From contig NC_060062.1 in NCBI RefSeq assembly GCF_020283565.1, positions 57,124,439 to 57,188,438 on the forward strand: a DNA stretch of 64,000 bases, read 5' to 3'. The notes below the pieces were generated by a model. That model saw nothing but the letters and a program-made list of their open reading frames with translations, was not told the origin of the DNA and searched no databases. The DNA is from Trifolium pratense (taxonomy: Eukaryota > Streptophyta > Magnoliopsida > Fabales > Fabaceae). This document shows positions 53,551-64,000 of this stretch, in pieces. Each line of letters opens with the position of its first letter. Position 1 is the stretch's first letter. A program made the position numbers and the translations under genes.

Positions 53551-55480
53551 AGTCTAGGATCCCTCTGAATATGTCTGATTTGGTTTTTGAATCAAATGTT
53601 AACACATCTGAGAAAGCAACTGAAGTAGAACCTCAGAACCCTAAATCTGTGTCTGAAGTTGTTGAAACACTTATTTCAATTGCTGGTAACCCTAGTCAAG
53701 AAAATTTGGGATCTGACGATGAAAAGAGAGATCTTAATTCTATGCCTGTTGAAACGGAGACTGAAGACACTCCTACAGAGGTTGACACAGAAACTGCTAA
53801 TAAATCACCAACAATTGCTGAGATGGTGGCTGAAAAATCAACCCCTGTCATTACTGAAGAGGTTGTCATGCAAGATGTTGAGACATCCTTGAATGAGAAT
53901 GAAGAAGTTGAAACTGTTGAGGAAGAACCTATGAAGGAAGTTGCTGCTGAAAAAGATGTTGAGCCAACTGACACAACATCTGAATCTTCAGAAGAAGGAA
54001 CTGGAACTGCTGATGAGGGTACTTCTGATGATGAAGGGGACACTCAGTCTGAAGAGAGCAACCAGTCCATACCCACAGAAGAACCAGAGATTGAAGCTGA
54101 CAAATCTGTAGAAGCAGAGAAGGAAAAAGAAAAAGATGTAGTAGATGTTGATGATTATGTCACCACCAAGACTGCTGTAAAATCAACTGGTGGTATAACA
54201 AAAAGGTTGAGAAGCTGTACAAGGAAAGCTGTGGCCACTGCAAGCAAGACTCCTGCACCAAGAATCAAAACAAAAGGTGTTGGACCTGTAAAAAGTTGGA
54301 GTAAAGTTCTCTCCCCTCCTGGCAAGAAAAAGGATACACTGAAGAGGAAGAAGGAGTCATCCAGTGACTCAGATTATGATGCTGCTGAAGATGTTGCTAA
54401 CATCTCATCTCCCAATCCTAAAAAGGCTGCTGCAAAGAAGACTCCTCAAGGTATTGAAGAAGCCCCATGTGACAACATCTCTTTCCATCGTGCTGCCTTT
54501 GCACTGAGATGGGACTATATCTACCAAAGGAGATTGGCTGTTGAAAGGGAATTAACCAAAGATGCTCTAAAATGTCAAGACATCTTTGACTTCATCAAGG
54601 AAGCTGGTCTGATGAAGACAGTCTGTGACTTCAGTCCCTGCTATGAGCTGCTGGTAAAAGAATTTCTTGTGAACATTCCTGAAGAATGTGATAACCCACT
54701 GAGCAAGGACTACCACAAAGTTTTTGTCAGAGGTAAATGTATCAATTTTTCTCCTGTTGTCATCAATAATTACTTAGGTAGGTCTGTAGAACCTAAGGGT
54801 GAATTTGAGGTTGCCAATGATGTTGTAAGTGCTGAAATAACTGCTGGTAAGGTTAAGGTCTGGCCCAAGAAGAAACTGATACCCACTAGTAAATTGAATG
54901 TCAAGTATGCCATCCTCAATAGGATAGGGTCAACAAATTGGGTGCCAACTAAGCATGCAACCAATGTTGCAACCAACCTGGGTAGATTTATATATGCTGT
55001 AGGAACCAAGGTTGACTATGACTATGGAACCTTTATTTTTGATCAAACCATTAAGCATATTAGATCAACAGCTGTGAAGATGCCAATAGCATTTCCATCT
55101 TTGCTATGTGGAATCATCATGGCCCAATATCCAGATATCAAGGTTGTGACTGACACACCTAAGAAGAGGGAATCAGGTTTTACTTTTCACCACAAGCTAT
55201 TTGGTAATCACAATGTTACTGATCATGTTGGAACATCTGCTGCTGGAGCTGGTGTTATGACCAAAAGGGAGATTATTGCTGGTTTGAAGGTTCAATGTCA
55301 GGACATTGATAAACAACAGGTTGAGCTTGAGAAAAGAAAGAAAGTGTTCTTGATGAAGTACTTGTCAAAGCTAGTGCAAATGTGGCTGCTACAGGTGATC
55401 AAAACAATGCTGATGAGGATGAAGGATATGAAACTGCTACAGATGAGGATGAAGCCTCTAATAGCAGTGATGATGAATGA
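53551..55480 (+). pseudogene. S1 env-like ORF, main part
   Basis: The frame continues from 47943. A long acidic Glu/Thr-rich region (residues with EEVETVEEEPMKEV, DVVDVDDYV), a basic patch (KRLRSCTRKA, KKKDTLKRKKE), then a globular domain (NISFHRAAFALRWDYIYQRR, VFVRGKCINFSPVVINNYLG, FIYAVGTKVDYDYGTFIFDQ, KMPIAFPSLLCGIIMAQYPD). A one-base shift near 55340 moves the natural acidic end (DEDEASNSSDDE) into another frame that stops at 55478-55480; the unshifted frame runs to 55517. No signal peptide or clear membrane helix, so a true envelope role is doubtful. The family is the plant transposon protein domain seen also in S2. Confidence 0.88.
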
Positions 55481-56164
55481 TTTTGTAATTTTTTACTGTT
55501 TTTACTGCACTTTGTAACACCCAAACCCATTATTTATATATTTCTACCTTTAGTAAAATCTTTTTCAAAATACGCAACGGAAAATCACATTTAATTTATT
55601 GAATATTGGTTCGAGTATTACACTCCTCTATCAAAATAATACTAATGTAATTAATTAGTAAAAACAGTGTTTATACAAAATAATCATTTCTCAAAATGTA
55701 TAGTTTTACAAATAAATATCGAAAGTCATAAAGACCCTATAGTCTAAATACAACCCTTTCCCGTGTCACAATCAGAGCGGAGCTTCATCGACGACTCGAC
55801 ATCGAATACCACAAAATCCTGTAAAATCTGGACCCCCAACGATCCAGCACATAACACATAAAAGAGAGTTAGATAACATACTCAAAATATACAAGTGTAA
55901 GTAAATGGTACTTAAACACTTCTTCATAAAAACATGCATAATCATACATTATACATATACATCACCATCATTCATGCATATTCATATATCATGCATATAC
56001 TTCATTTATCACCTAATCAATCACCCACAAAATACACCAAACATATAGTTTCACGTCGTCTCGGACAATACCAAAACATCAACAATATCTCATAACTCAA
56101 TTACAAATAGGGATATACATAAAGTTCCTAATGTAATCTAACACCACAAATACATTGTTCAGAT

Positions 56165-56283
56165 TATGGTCATGACGGACCCTGCGTTGTTCATTTTATA
56201 GTCATGACGGACTCTGCGTTGTTCATTTTATAGTCATGACGGACTCTGCGCTGTTCATTTTATAGTCATGACGGACTCTGCTC
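56165..56283. repeat. 32-bp tandem array in L LTR
   Basis: Four copies of TAGTCATGACGGACTCTGCG followed by TTGTTCATTTTA, period 32. A second array is at 61182-61300 in the other LTR. Confidence 0.9.
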
Positions 56284-56424
56284 CTCACATACGGATTAAC
56301 AATCAACATTTACCAAGTATGTGTCAAACATCATTTATTATAAAATGCACACATAATCCCTAATGCAATCTAATGCTTCACATTCATGTTATGTCCTCTA
56401 GACACCTCTAATGCATGTGGTACC

Positions 56425-56755
56425 ATCTTCTTTATTAGAGTATCTCACCTCTAATATCCTTCTTTATCAAACAAATATAGTTCGATATCCTTCTTTATTG
56501 GACAAGCCAATATCCCTAAATATTCATGATGCATGCACTCAAAACTCATGAATATATTCATCAACAACTATGGCATATAGCCCATCAACAATAACGTGGA
56601 ACACTATCCAACGTTCGTCTTTATTAAGATAATCAATACCTTAATATCCGTCTTTATCGAATAACATAATTCGATATACTTCTTTATTAGAATAACATAC
56701 TCTAATATCCTTCTTTATTAAGTTGATTAACACCTTAATATACTTCTTTATTATT
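56425..56755. repeat. Degenerate ATATCCTTCTTTATT repeat region in L LTR
   Basis: About nine copies of ATAT(C/A)C(T/G)TCTTTAT. Many are flanked by short complementary words (TCTAATAT...TATTAGA, TTCGATAT...TATCGAA), so each could form a small stem-loop. Repeated at 61442-61772. Confidence 0.75.
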
Positions 56756-56911
56756 TTAAACAAACATCATCATAATCATCAACAATCATAATTCACATCA
56801 TTTTTCATCAACAAGCATCAACAAGCATCAACAATCATGTAAGAATAAGCCACTGATTGAAAATACATGCAAAGGAAGACAGCAGACGAAAAATTGGCGA
56901 AAACTGCAGTA

Positions 56912-56992
56912 TTTCCGCCTGGGGCGGAAATATTTACGCCTGGGGCGGAAGTTTACGCCTGAGGCGGAAATGTTTACGCCTGGGGCGGAAAA
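56912..56992. repeat. GGCGGAAA palindrome array in L LTR
   Basis: Four head-to-tail units. The first, TTTCCGCCTGGGGCGGAAA, is a perfect 8-bp inverted repeat with a 3-nt loop; the next three read TTTACGCCTGRGGCGGAA. A related GGCGGAA half-site follows at 57032. Second copy at 61929-62009. Confidence 0.92.
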
Positions 56993-57986
56993 TCATCTGA
57001 AAGGCTGGCTGCTCACTGCTCTGCCGTTTCAGGCGGAATTATTGGACAGCCTCTCATTGCAACGATCATAACTTGGGCTACGAAAGTCCAATGGAGACGC
57101 ACATATACTCGTTGGAAAGCTAACAAACAGGGCTACAACTTTTATGTTGGCCACTAAAACCAGTTCACAACGAAAAGAGGTCAAAATTGCACGTAAAGGT
57201 TCAGACCTCATAGATAACAATTTTCTACATTTCTCATTTCAAACTCTAAACTCTCAAGACTCTCACATAAGCCATTTTTCATGTTATAAACCCCAAATAA
57301 GTTCATATTCAAGTAAAACAAACATATCTAAACACAAAAGGACGGTTCATTTCTCAGATCTACGCCATAAACATCGAAAAAGTAAAGATTGACACTTTTT
57401 CATCAAAACTCTCAAGAACACAAAGTTCTTGAGTTTAATCCATTAGAAAACTCGTTTTAACCATTATTTCCGTTCATTAATCATGTTACAAGCATGTTAA
57501 ACATATTAAGAACCTTAGGAACGATTTCCATCAAGAAAATCCATTCCAATCTAAAACGAAAATGGGGTGGAGGAAGTTCGGGTGAGGAGAAATCGACATT
57601 CTCCCCTTCCTCGAGTCACCCACGAATATGAAATCTACTCTCTTACCTGGATTCGAAGAAAACACGACGAAGATCTCGAATCCCTAGCTCTCCCCTTGCT
57701 CTAGCTCCCAAGCTCTCCTCTTCCTCTCTTCAAGAACACAAGAACATGAGAAAAATGAATTTCTCTCTCTTTCCTTGCCCTTAATGGGCGCCCCCTCACA
57801 CACACTCAAGGCCCATTGGGCCTCAAGCCCAATTGGCTTGGCCCAATAACGCGTTAACTCTTTCTCTACTCGCTTAATAACTAAAGTACTCGATAAATAA
57901 CTCTAGTTATTAACTTAATTAAAATGCCACGTTAAATAAAATATTTTAACACATAAAAATAATAATACGAAAATTGGGTCGTTACA

Positions 57987-60529
57987 ACTCTCCCCCACTT
58001 AAAAGATTTTCGCCCTCGAAAATTACGCTACTAAAACAACTCCGGATAACTCCTGTATCCGACCTTCCAACGAAACGTTCAAAACGCTACACATTACTAA
58101 GTTTGACAAAATTAGTTTATCCCATCCAACACAATTTTTGTCCATTTATCAACAAGAGATCAAGGACGGCCAGTTCCTCAATTTGTCGATAGATAGTCAA
58201 CAATCATGATATCGGCATAAACCATTCTTATCAAACCGCTAAAACGTCCACTCCGCACGAAACATCCACAGACTCACATTCTACGGTACTCACAACTCTA
58301 CCCCAAAACAGGTATAACCAATCGAACTCTCCGAAAGATACTTCCGTGGAATACTTCCACAACTCCATAACTCCACAAATCCTATAAGTCTCTGATTCCC
58401 TCATGGATCACTTAACCGTGTTACATCACTTATTCATATTCGAATCTTATTCCAACTTATCACTCGATAATTCAATTCCAACAATCACTTGATGACCAAC
58501 ATTCTCAAACTCCATTGACACATGCTAAAAACTACCGTCTCTAACCGTCAAATTCCTTTTCTCACATTGAGTCGAATCCAATACGACTACTCTATTCCCA
58601 AGTAATCTCTTAACCAATATTTGCATTCCTTAACGCAAACATTTTCCAATACCACTTCTCCTTAATCCCTTAGCAATTTGCTACTTCAAAATTAGGCTAC
58701 CGCCTAAAATTGGTTCTCCAAAAAATCATAACCTCTATCTCGTTGATTCCAAACGACATCTTCAATTTGCCCATAATCCATCTATCGATGTTTCTCATCA
58801 TCTTGTATTGCAACAAGCACACTCTTCTCCGTTTATTCACTCATCGAATTAAATCCACAAAGCTCCAAATACTCGTCATACGATCTAATCCCATCCATTA
58901 AATTCTAATCAACCTTTGTCTTAGTATTCTTACTCAAGAATCCGGTACAACATCCGATTCACTTGGATGACAACTTACTTCAAAATCATCACCTCCTCAA
59001 GAATCTTAATCACTCCCTCTCCTTCATATTCGACTCATTTCGATCAAACAGGTACTTCAACTTTGGTCCACAAAACACGCCTCCATACTTTTAGTGCAAC
59101 ACACGATCTCCAACCGTTCTGAATACTCTTCATCTCACTTAACCAATCTCACTAACGTCCACGACGAAACACTTGGTCCGACAACTTCTCTTCTAGTAGT
59201 TTCTCACAACTCGTTGTTCTCATTCATTCCACTTCGAACAACGTCACCACTTCCTGAATATTCCGCTTCAAGAACATCTCTACTCATCTCATCTTCTCAC
59301 GTTCAAAACATCTCGGAGGGATGTAACCTTCTCCCCCACTTATCTCAAACCCACCTACACTCTTCCACTAGAACTTCCGATGCTCACACCTAACGGTTCT
59401 ATCGTCTCTAAACATATTCTTCCTAAGAAGAAACTAGTATCGACATCGTTTACACGCATGTCGCATACAAGGGACAAAACCTAACCCACGATACCTAAAC
59501 ACTAACACAAATTCCTGCAAGCATTCAAGTATCCTATACTTCCCTCACTTCTCAAAGTTAGGAAATCAAAACAACACAAGAAAACAAGAATCTCACATTC
59601 AATCAACTTAGGAGAAGACATCAACAAAAATAAATTTCTTGTCTGGCTCCCTCGCTTAGCAAAAGCTAGCGAGCTCCCGGCGAGACAAGTCAAAAACATT
59701 CACAGGATATAGCAAGACTTAGCGAGACTCAGCGAGGTTCATTCTTCGCCTAGCGAGCACATCCAAAAATCTGGGTGCTCTGCTACGGTTTTGAACTTAC
59801 GCTCACTAAACTCTCGTTTTCTCGACTCACTAATCCACAAAATCCAAAACATCAAGCATATAACATCATTATATACTTGAAAGTACAAATTAGAATCATG
59901 CATCACAATTACAACATAGGATTATGAGATCTTCATGTTTTTACTCATAAAACGCATAGCAATTCAAGTTCCTAGTAATCATCTAGCACATGTTATAAAC
60001 AAACATATAACAAACACATACTAGGACACATTAACATCCTACTCTTCTCACCATTTTGAAAATTAATTTTCACTCACTCAAAAGAAAATAACTCTATATT
60101 TTCACCAAAATCTTCAAGAAATAATATTAGTTTTTAAAATTATTTCAAATCATTACCACATGCAGTTTTATATCATGCCGGATCATCACATGCAGTTTTA
60201 CATCATGCCGGATCATCAACAATTAGCAATAAGCATCAATCCATCAAGTTTAAACTACAAAAAGGTTAAACTCTACGCATATACAACTATTATAAACATA
60301 GAAGTATAGCACTCACACCATTACTCAACAAAACAATGGATCTATTAATCCAATTCACACCACTCATAGTTCCTAAATGAACAACATGAATGATTTCACA
60401 AAACAAACAACACAAAATTGTTAGACAAACGCGACTGACACACAATACTCACTTGGTCTGACTGCACAGACCTGCTCTGATCGACACATAACCCACACAG
60501 TCCGAAGACAACGGGGCTCTGATACCAAT
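57987..60529 (-). other. L internal region
   Basis: 2.5 kb between PPT and PBS with only short frames on either strand. Segment 59640-59790 is rich in AGCGAG/CTCGCT words, forming CTCGCTTAGC..GCTAGCGAG palindromes. The duplicated word CATGCAGTTTTA.ATCATG lies near 60160-60210. No gag, RT or integrase motif was recognised. Confidence 0.8.
60513..60528 (-). other. L primer binding site (iMet type)
   Basis: Minus strand TTGGTATCAGAGCCCC, directly inside the LTR end GTTACA. Confidence 0.88.
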
Positions 60530-63003
60530 TGTAACACCCAAACCCATTATTTATATATTTCTACCTTTAGTAAAATCTTTTTCAAAATACGCAACGGAAA
60601 ATCACATTTAATTTATTGAATATTGGTTCGAGTATTACACTCCTCTATCAAAATAATACTAATGTAATTAATTAGTAAAAACAGTGTTTATACAAAATAA
60701 TCATTTCTCAAAATGTATAGTTTTACAAATAAATATCGAAAGTCATAAAGACCCTATAGTCTAAATACAACCCTTTCCCGTGTCACAATCAGAGCGGAGC
60801 TTCATCGACGACTCGACATCGAATACCACAAAATCCTGTAAAATCTGGACCCCCAACGATCCAGCACATAACACATAAAAGAGAGTTAGATAACATACTC
60901 AAAATATACAAGTGTAAGTAAATGGTACTTAAACACTTCTTCATAAAAACATGCATAATCATACATTATACATATACATCACCATCATTCATGCATATTC
61001 ATATATCATGCATATACTTCATTTATCACCTAATCAATCACCCACAAAATACACCAAACATATAGTTTCACGTCGTCTCGGACAATACCAAAACATCAAC
61101 AATATCTCATAACTCAATTACAAATAGGGATATACATAAAGTTCCTAATGTAATCTAACACCACAAATACATTGTTCAGATTATGGTCATGACGGACCCT
61201 GCGTTGTTCATTTTATAGTCATGACGGACTCTGCGTTGTTCATTTTATAGTCATGACGGACTCTGCGCTGTTCATTTTATAGTCATGACGGACTCTGCTC
61301 CTCACATACGGATTAACAATCAACATTTACCAAGTATGTGTCAAACATCATTTATTATAAAATGCACACATAATCCCTAATGCAATCTAATGCTTCACAT
61401 TCATGTTATGTCCTCTAGACACCTCTAATGCATGTGGTACCATCTTCTTTATTAGAGTATCTCACCTCTAATATCCTTCTTTATCAAACAAATATAGTTC
61501 GATATCCTTCTTTATTGGACAAGCCAATATCCCTAAATATTCATGATGCATGCACTCAAAACTCATGAATATATTCATCAACAACTATGGCATATAGCCC
61601 ATCAACAATAACGTGGAACACTATCCAACGTTCGTCTTTATTAAGATAATCAATACCTTAATATCCGTCTTTATCGAATAACATAATTCGATATACTTCT
61701 TTATTAGAATAACATACTCTAATATCCTTCTTTATTAAGTTGATTAACACCTTAATATACTTCTTTATTATTTTAAACAAACATCATCATAATCATCAAC
61801 AATCATAATTCACATCATTTTTCATCAACAAGCATCAACAAGCATCAACAATCATGTAAGAATAAGCCACTGATTGAAAATACATGCAAAGGAAGACAGC
61901 AGACGAAAAATTGGCGAAAACTGCAGTATTTCCGCCTGGGGCGGAAATATTTACGCCTGGGGCGGAAGTTTACGCCTGAGGCGGAAATGTTTACGCCTGG
62001 GGCGGAAAATCATCTGAAAGGCTGGCTGCTCACTGCTCTGCCGTTTCAGGCGGAATTATTGGACAGCCTCTCATTGCAACGATCATAACTTGGGCTACGA
62101 AAGTCCAATGGAGACGCACATATACTCGTTGGAAAGCTAACAAACAGGGCTACAACTTTTATGTTGGCCACTAAAACCAGTTCACAACGAAAAGAGGTCA
62201 AAATTGCACGTAAAGGTTCAGACCTCATAGATAACAATTTTCTACATTTCTCATTTCAAACTCTAAACTCTCAAGACTCTCACATAAGCCATTTTTCATG
62301 TTATAAACCCCAAATAAGTTCATATTCAAGTAAAACAAACATATCTAAACACAAAAGGACGGTTCATTTCTCAGATCTACGCCATAAACATCGAAAAAGT
62401 AAAGATTGACACTTTTTCATCAAAACTCTCAAGAACACAAAGTTCTTGAGTTTAATCCATTAGAAAACTCGTTTTAACCATTATTTCCGTTCATTAATCA
62501 TGTTACAAGCATGTTAAACATATTAAGAACCTTAGGAACGATTTCCATCAAGAAAATCCATTCCAATCTAAAACGAAAATGGGGTGGAGGAAGTTCGGGT
62601 GAGGAGAAATCGACATTCTCCCCTTCCTCGAGTCACCCACGAATATGAAATCTACTCTCTTACCTGGATTCGAAGAAAACACGACGAAGATCTCGAATCC
62701 CTAGCTCTCCCCTTGCTCTAGCTCCCAAGCTCTCCTCTTCCTCTCTTCAAGAACACAAGAACATGAGAAAAATGAATTTCTCTCTCTTTCCTTGCCCTTA
62801 ATGGGCGCCCCCTCACACACACTCAAGGCCCATTGGGCCTCAAGCCCAATTGGCTTGGCCCAATAACGCGTTAACTCTTTCTCTACTCGCTTAATAACTA
62901 AAGTACTCGATAAATAACTCTAGTTATTAACTTAATTAAAATGCCACGTTAAATAAAATATTTTAACACATAAAAATAATAATACGAAAATTGGGTCGTT
63001 ACA
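60530..63003 (-). repeat. L 5' LTR (minus orientation)
   Basis: 2,474 bp, the same length as 55513-57986 and the same in all stretches compared. It carries its own copies of the three repeat arrays. Confidence 0.96.
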
Positions 63004-63634
63004 CACTTTGTTATTTGGTTTGTGTTTTTTTTGTGCCCTGGATTTAGCACCTTCTGAGTGCATGGCCTGTACTTTGTTTAATTCTGCACTTTCGATACTT
63101 TACTTTCCTATTTTGGCACATTTTGTGGCTAAAAAGGGGGAGTAGCATTTGGTTTGATTGTTTCTGCTACATGTTGTTGTGTCTGTTGTTATGACATTTT
63201 TTAAGTAGCAGTAAGCAAGTATTCAGGGGGAGTAAAATTTTTTTTACCCTGAGATGATGCACAAGCTAATGAAGTCAGGGGGAGTTTGCTACTGAATGGA
63301 TGCTGCCCTGATTGGACGAACATGTGCTAGAAGATGTGCTCCCATATGTCACAACAACTTTGATGGCATATGACATATGATATGAGTAATCATTTGCTCT
63401 GATACCACGCTAAGATAAACGTGTTTTATTTTGATCGAGACTATTGATGATGATCCGCTGCTGACGCCTCTGATACCTATATATTTTTAAGATGCTCTAA
63501 CATCCTTCATAGGTAATTAAATGGTCTGAAATTAAATGGTGATTATGGTGATTTGAAGGATTGCGCTTTTTATCTCTCATAGGTAATTAAATGGTCTGAA
63601 ATTGTTTTAGCCAAAAATTGCTAAAGGGGGAGAT
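63004..63634 (+). other. S1 3' untranslated region with multiple PPTs
   Basis: After the L insertion the S1 tail resumes. GGGGGAG purine tracts occur at about 63136-63143, 63226-63232, 63278-63284 and 63626-63632, the last touching the 3' LTR. Repeated PPTs are an established Sirevirus trait. A CTCATAGGTAATTAAATGGT block is duplicated at about 63508 and 63578. Confidence 0.8.
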
Positions 63635-64000
63635 TGTTGGATATTTGAATTGGCTTAATTTTGCTAAAACAAATATACTAACAAGATGTTGGAAAACATG
63701 TTACAACATCATATTTATTCAAGGAAATCTCGCGCATTTATGAGAGCATCTGCTATTTATGGAAATCCACTTAAAGAGCACGCTTAATGGAGATTTGATC
63801 TGATCAGGAATTTTAAGGATAAGATAAGACTTAATGGTACAACGGTATGATCACACTTATCCTAGAAAGTCCCTTGAACACTTTTGGAAAGTTTCTATAC
63901 ATTCTTGATGAAGATCAAAATAGAATCAGATCACCCTTTATGACTCTCAAGGAGCGTCCTATTGATTCTGAAGCAAGAGGAGCGTGCCTAATCATTATAT
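63635..64000 (+). repeat. S1 3' LTR, cut by the window edge
   Basis: 366 bp from TGTTGGATATTTG, matching 41590-41955 with one visible substitution. Confidence 0.95.

Larger units (their letters stand above)
55513..57986 (-). repeat. L 3' LTR (minus orientation)
   Basis: 2,474 bp, TGTAACACCC...GGGTCGTTACA on the plus strand. It contains a 32-bp tandem array, a TCTTTATT-type repeat region and a GGCGGAAA palindrome array. No convincing ORF; the small frames at 57029-57392 recur in the other LTR. Confidence 0.96.
55513..63003 (-). mobile_element. L: coding-poor LTR retrotransposon with 2.5-kb LTRs (LARD-like), minus strand
   Basis: 7,491 bp with a perfect duplication CACTT (55508-55512 and 63004-63008). 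LTRs 55513-57986 and 60530-63003 are each 2,474 bp and looked identical wherever compared. Minus-strand PBS TTGGTATCAGAGCCCC (60513-60528) and PPT AAGTGGGGGAGAGT (57987-58000). The 2.5-kb interior has no intact gag or pol. The minus-strand words TTCGAGGGCGAAAATC just before the PPT and the TGTAACGACCC LTR start recall Tekay/Del chromoviruses, an inference. It is non-autonomous yet recently mobile. Confidence 0.93.
15839..64000 (+). mobile_element. G4: old chromovirus-type gypsy element, outer shell of the nest (3' end outside window)
   Basis: Visible parts: 5' LTR 15839-17465 (about 568 bp without its hAT insert), PBS from 17468, gag 17512-18375, gag/protease 27755-28573 and RT to 29430. All other sequence up to 64000 is later insertions. 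The coding parts carry several stops, so it is inactive. It landed in, or beside, an intron of the myosin pseudogene. Its right end and target duplication cannot be seen. Confidence 0.8.
41590..64000 (+). mobile_element. S1: Sirevirus with env-like ORF, interrupted twice, 3' end outside window
   Basis: 5' LTR 41590-42585 (996 bp, TGTTGGAT...ATTTCA), PBS-like TTGGCATCAGAGC from 42587, gag-pol 42655-47456, env-like ORF 47682-47943 plus 53551-55480, multiple PPTs, and 3' LTR from 63635. CRM-2 and L are inserted in it. The first 366 bp of the 3' LTR differ from the 5' LTR at one site (AAAAG/AAAAT). The left target copy would be GATTC (41585-41589). Coding lesions make it inactive. Confidence 0.93.

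Noticed and set aside
57144..57392. 82-codon frame in the L LTR, repeated at 62161-62409
   Set aside because: The two are identical only because the LTRs are. Composition is low-complexity and no family was recognised.
63393..63407. Reverse PBS-like GCTCTGATACCACGC in the S1 tail
   Set aside because: No LTR end lies next to it, so it is not a primer site of any element seen here. It could be a relic of template switching.
1..64000. CRISPR arrays, operons, bacterial promoters, rRNA genes
   Set aside because: Nothing of this kind was seen; spliced exons and plant retrotransposons fix the window as plant nuclear DNA.

Overview
This is a plant nuclear window made almost entirely of transposable elements. 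It carries one complete spliced host gene and one decayed host gene. Intron-bearing genes, plant-type Ty1/copia and Ty3/gypsy elements, Sirevirus-like elements with a third (env-like) ORF, and a tRNA-derived SINE of a kind I associate with legumes suggest a Fabaceae genome, probably a pericentromeric or repeat-rich arm region. The species is not identifiable by reading.

Layout. (1) 1-1110: the 3' end of a chromodomain gypsy element, whose LTR ends 136 bp upstream of the next gene's ATG. (2) 1247-12028 (+): a complete nine-exon gene for 20S proteasome subunit alpha-6 (PAA/PSMA6). All exon phases close to give 246 codons. Intron 3 holds a 5.2-kb CRM-like gypsy element with target duplication ATTAC. 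(3) 12029-13993: intergenic DNA with a SINE, a tiny 5'-truncated retroposon and small repeats. (4) 13994-15744 (-): a class XI myosin motor-domain pseudogene carrying a Mutator-type MITE. (5) 15839 to the window end: one large nest of insertions.

The nest. The outermost element is an old gypsy element (G4, +, 5' LTR at 15839-17465). Its LTR holds a hAT-like non-autonomous transposon (15931-16981). Its gag holds a copia element (C5, 18376-27749), which itself holds a solo LTR (23019-24155). Its reverse transcriptase is cut at 29430/29431 by a minus-strand Sirevirus-like element (S3). S3 holds a non-autonomous minus-strand Sirevirus derivative (S2, 32604-41498) and a plus-strand Sirevirus (S1, from 41590 past the window end). 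S1 holds a second, nearly pristine CRM-like element (CRM-2, 47944-53545) inside its env-like ORF, and a 7.5-kb coding-poor LTR element (L, 55513-63003, -) with 2,474-bp LTRs. Target-site duplications were read directly at both edges of CRM-1, CRM-2, C5, the solo LTR, S2, L, the hAT element and the MITE, so these boundaries are firm. The far ends of G4, S3 and S1 lie outside the window.

Relative age from LTR comparison by eye: L and S2 show no differences in the stretches compared; CRM-2 shows 1 in 668 bp; S1 shows 1 in 366 visible bp; C5 shows about 5 in 1,308 bp; CRM-1 is older. This order agrees with the nesting order. The most interesting signals are the coding-poor but recently mobile S2 and L, a CRM polyprotein whose C-terminus is encoded inside the LTR, a tRNA-like half-sequence in that LTR, and a gypsy LTR sitting where the proteasome gene promoter should be.
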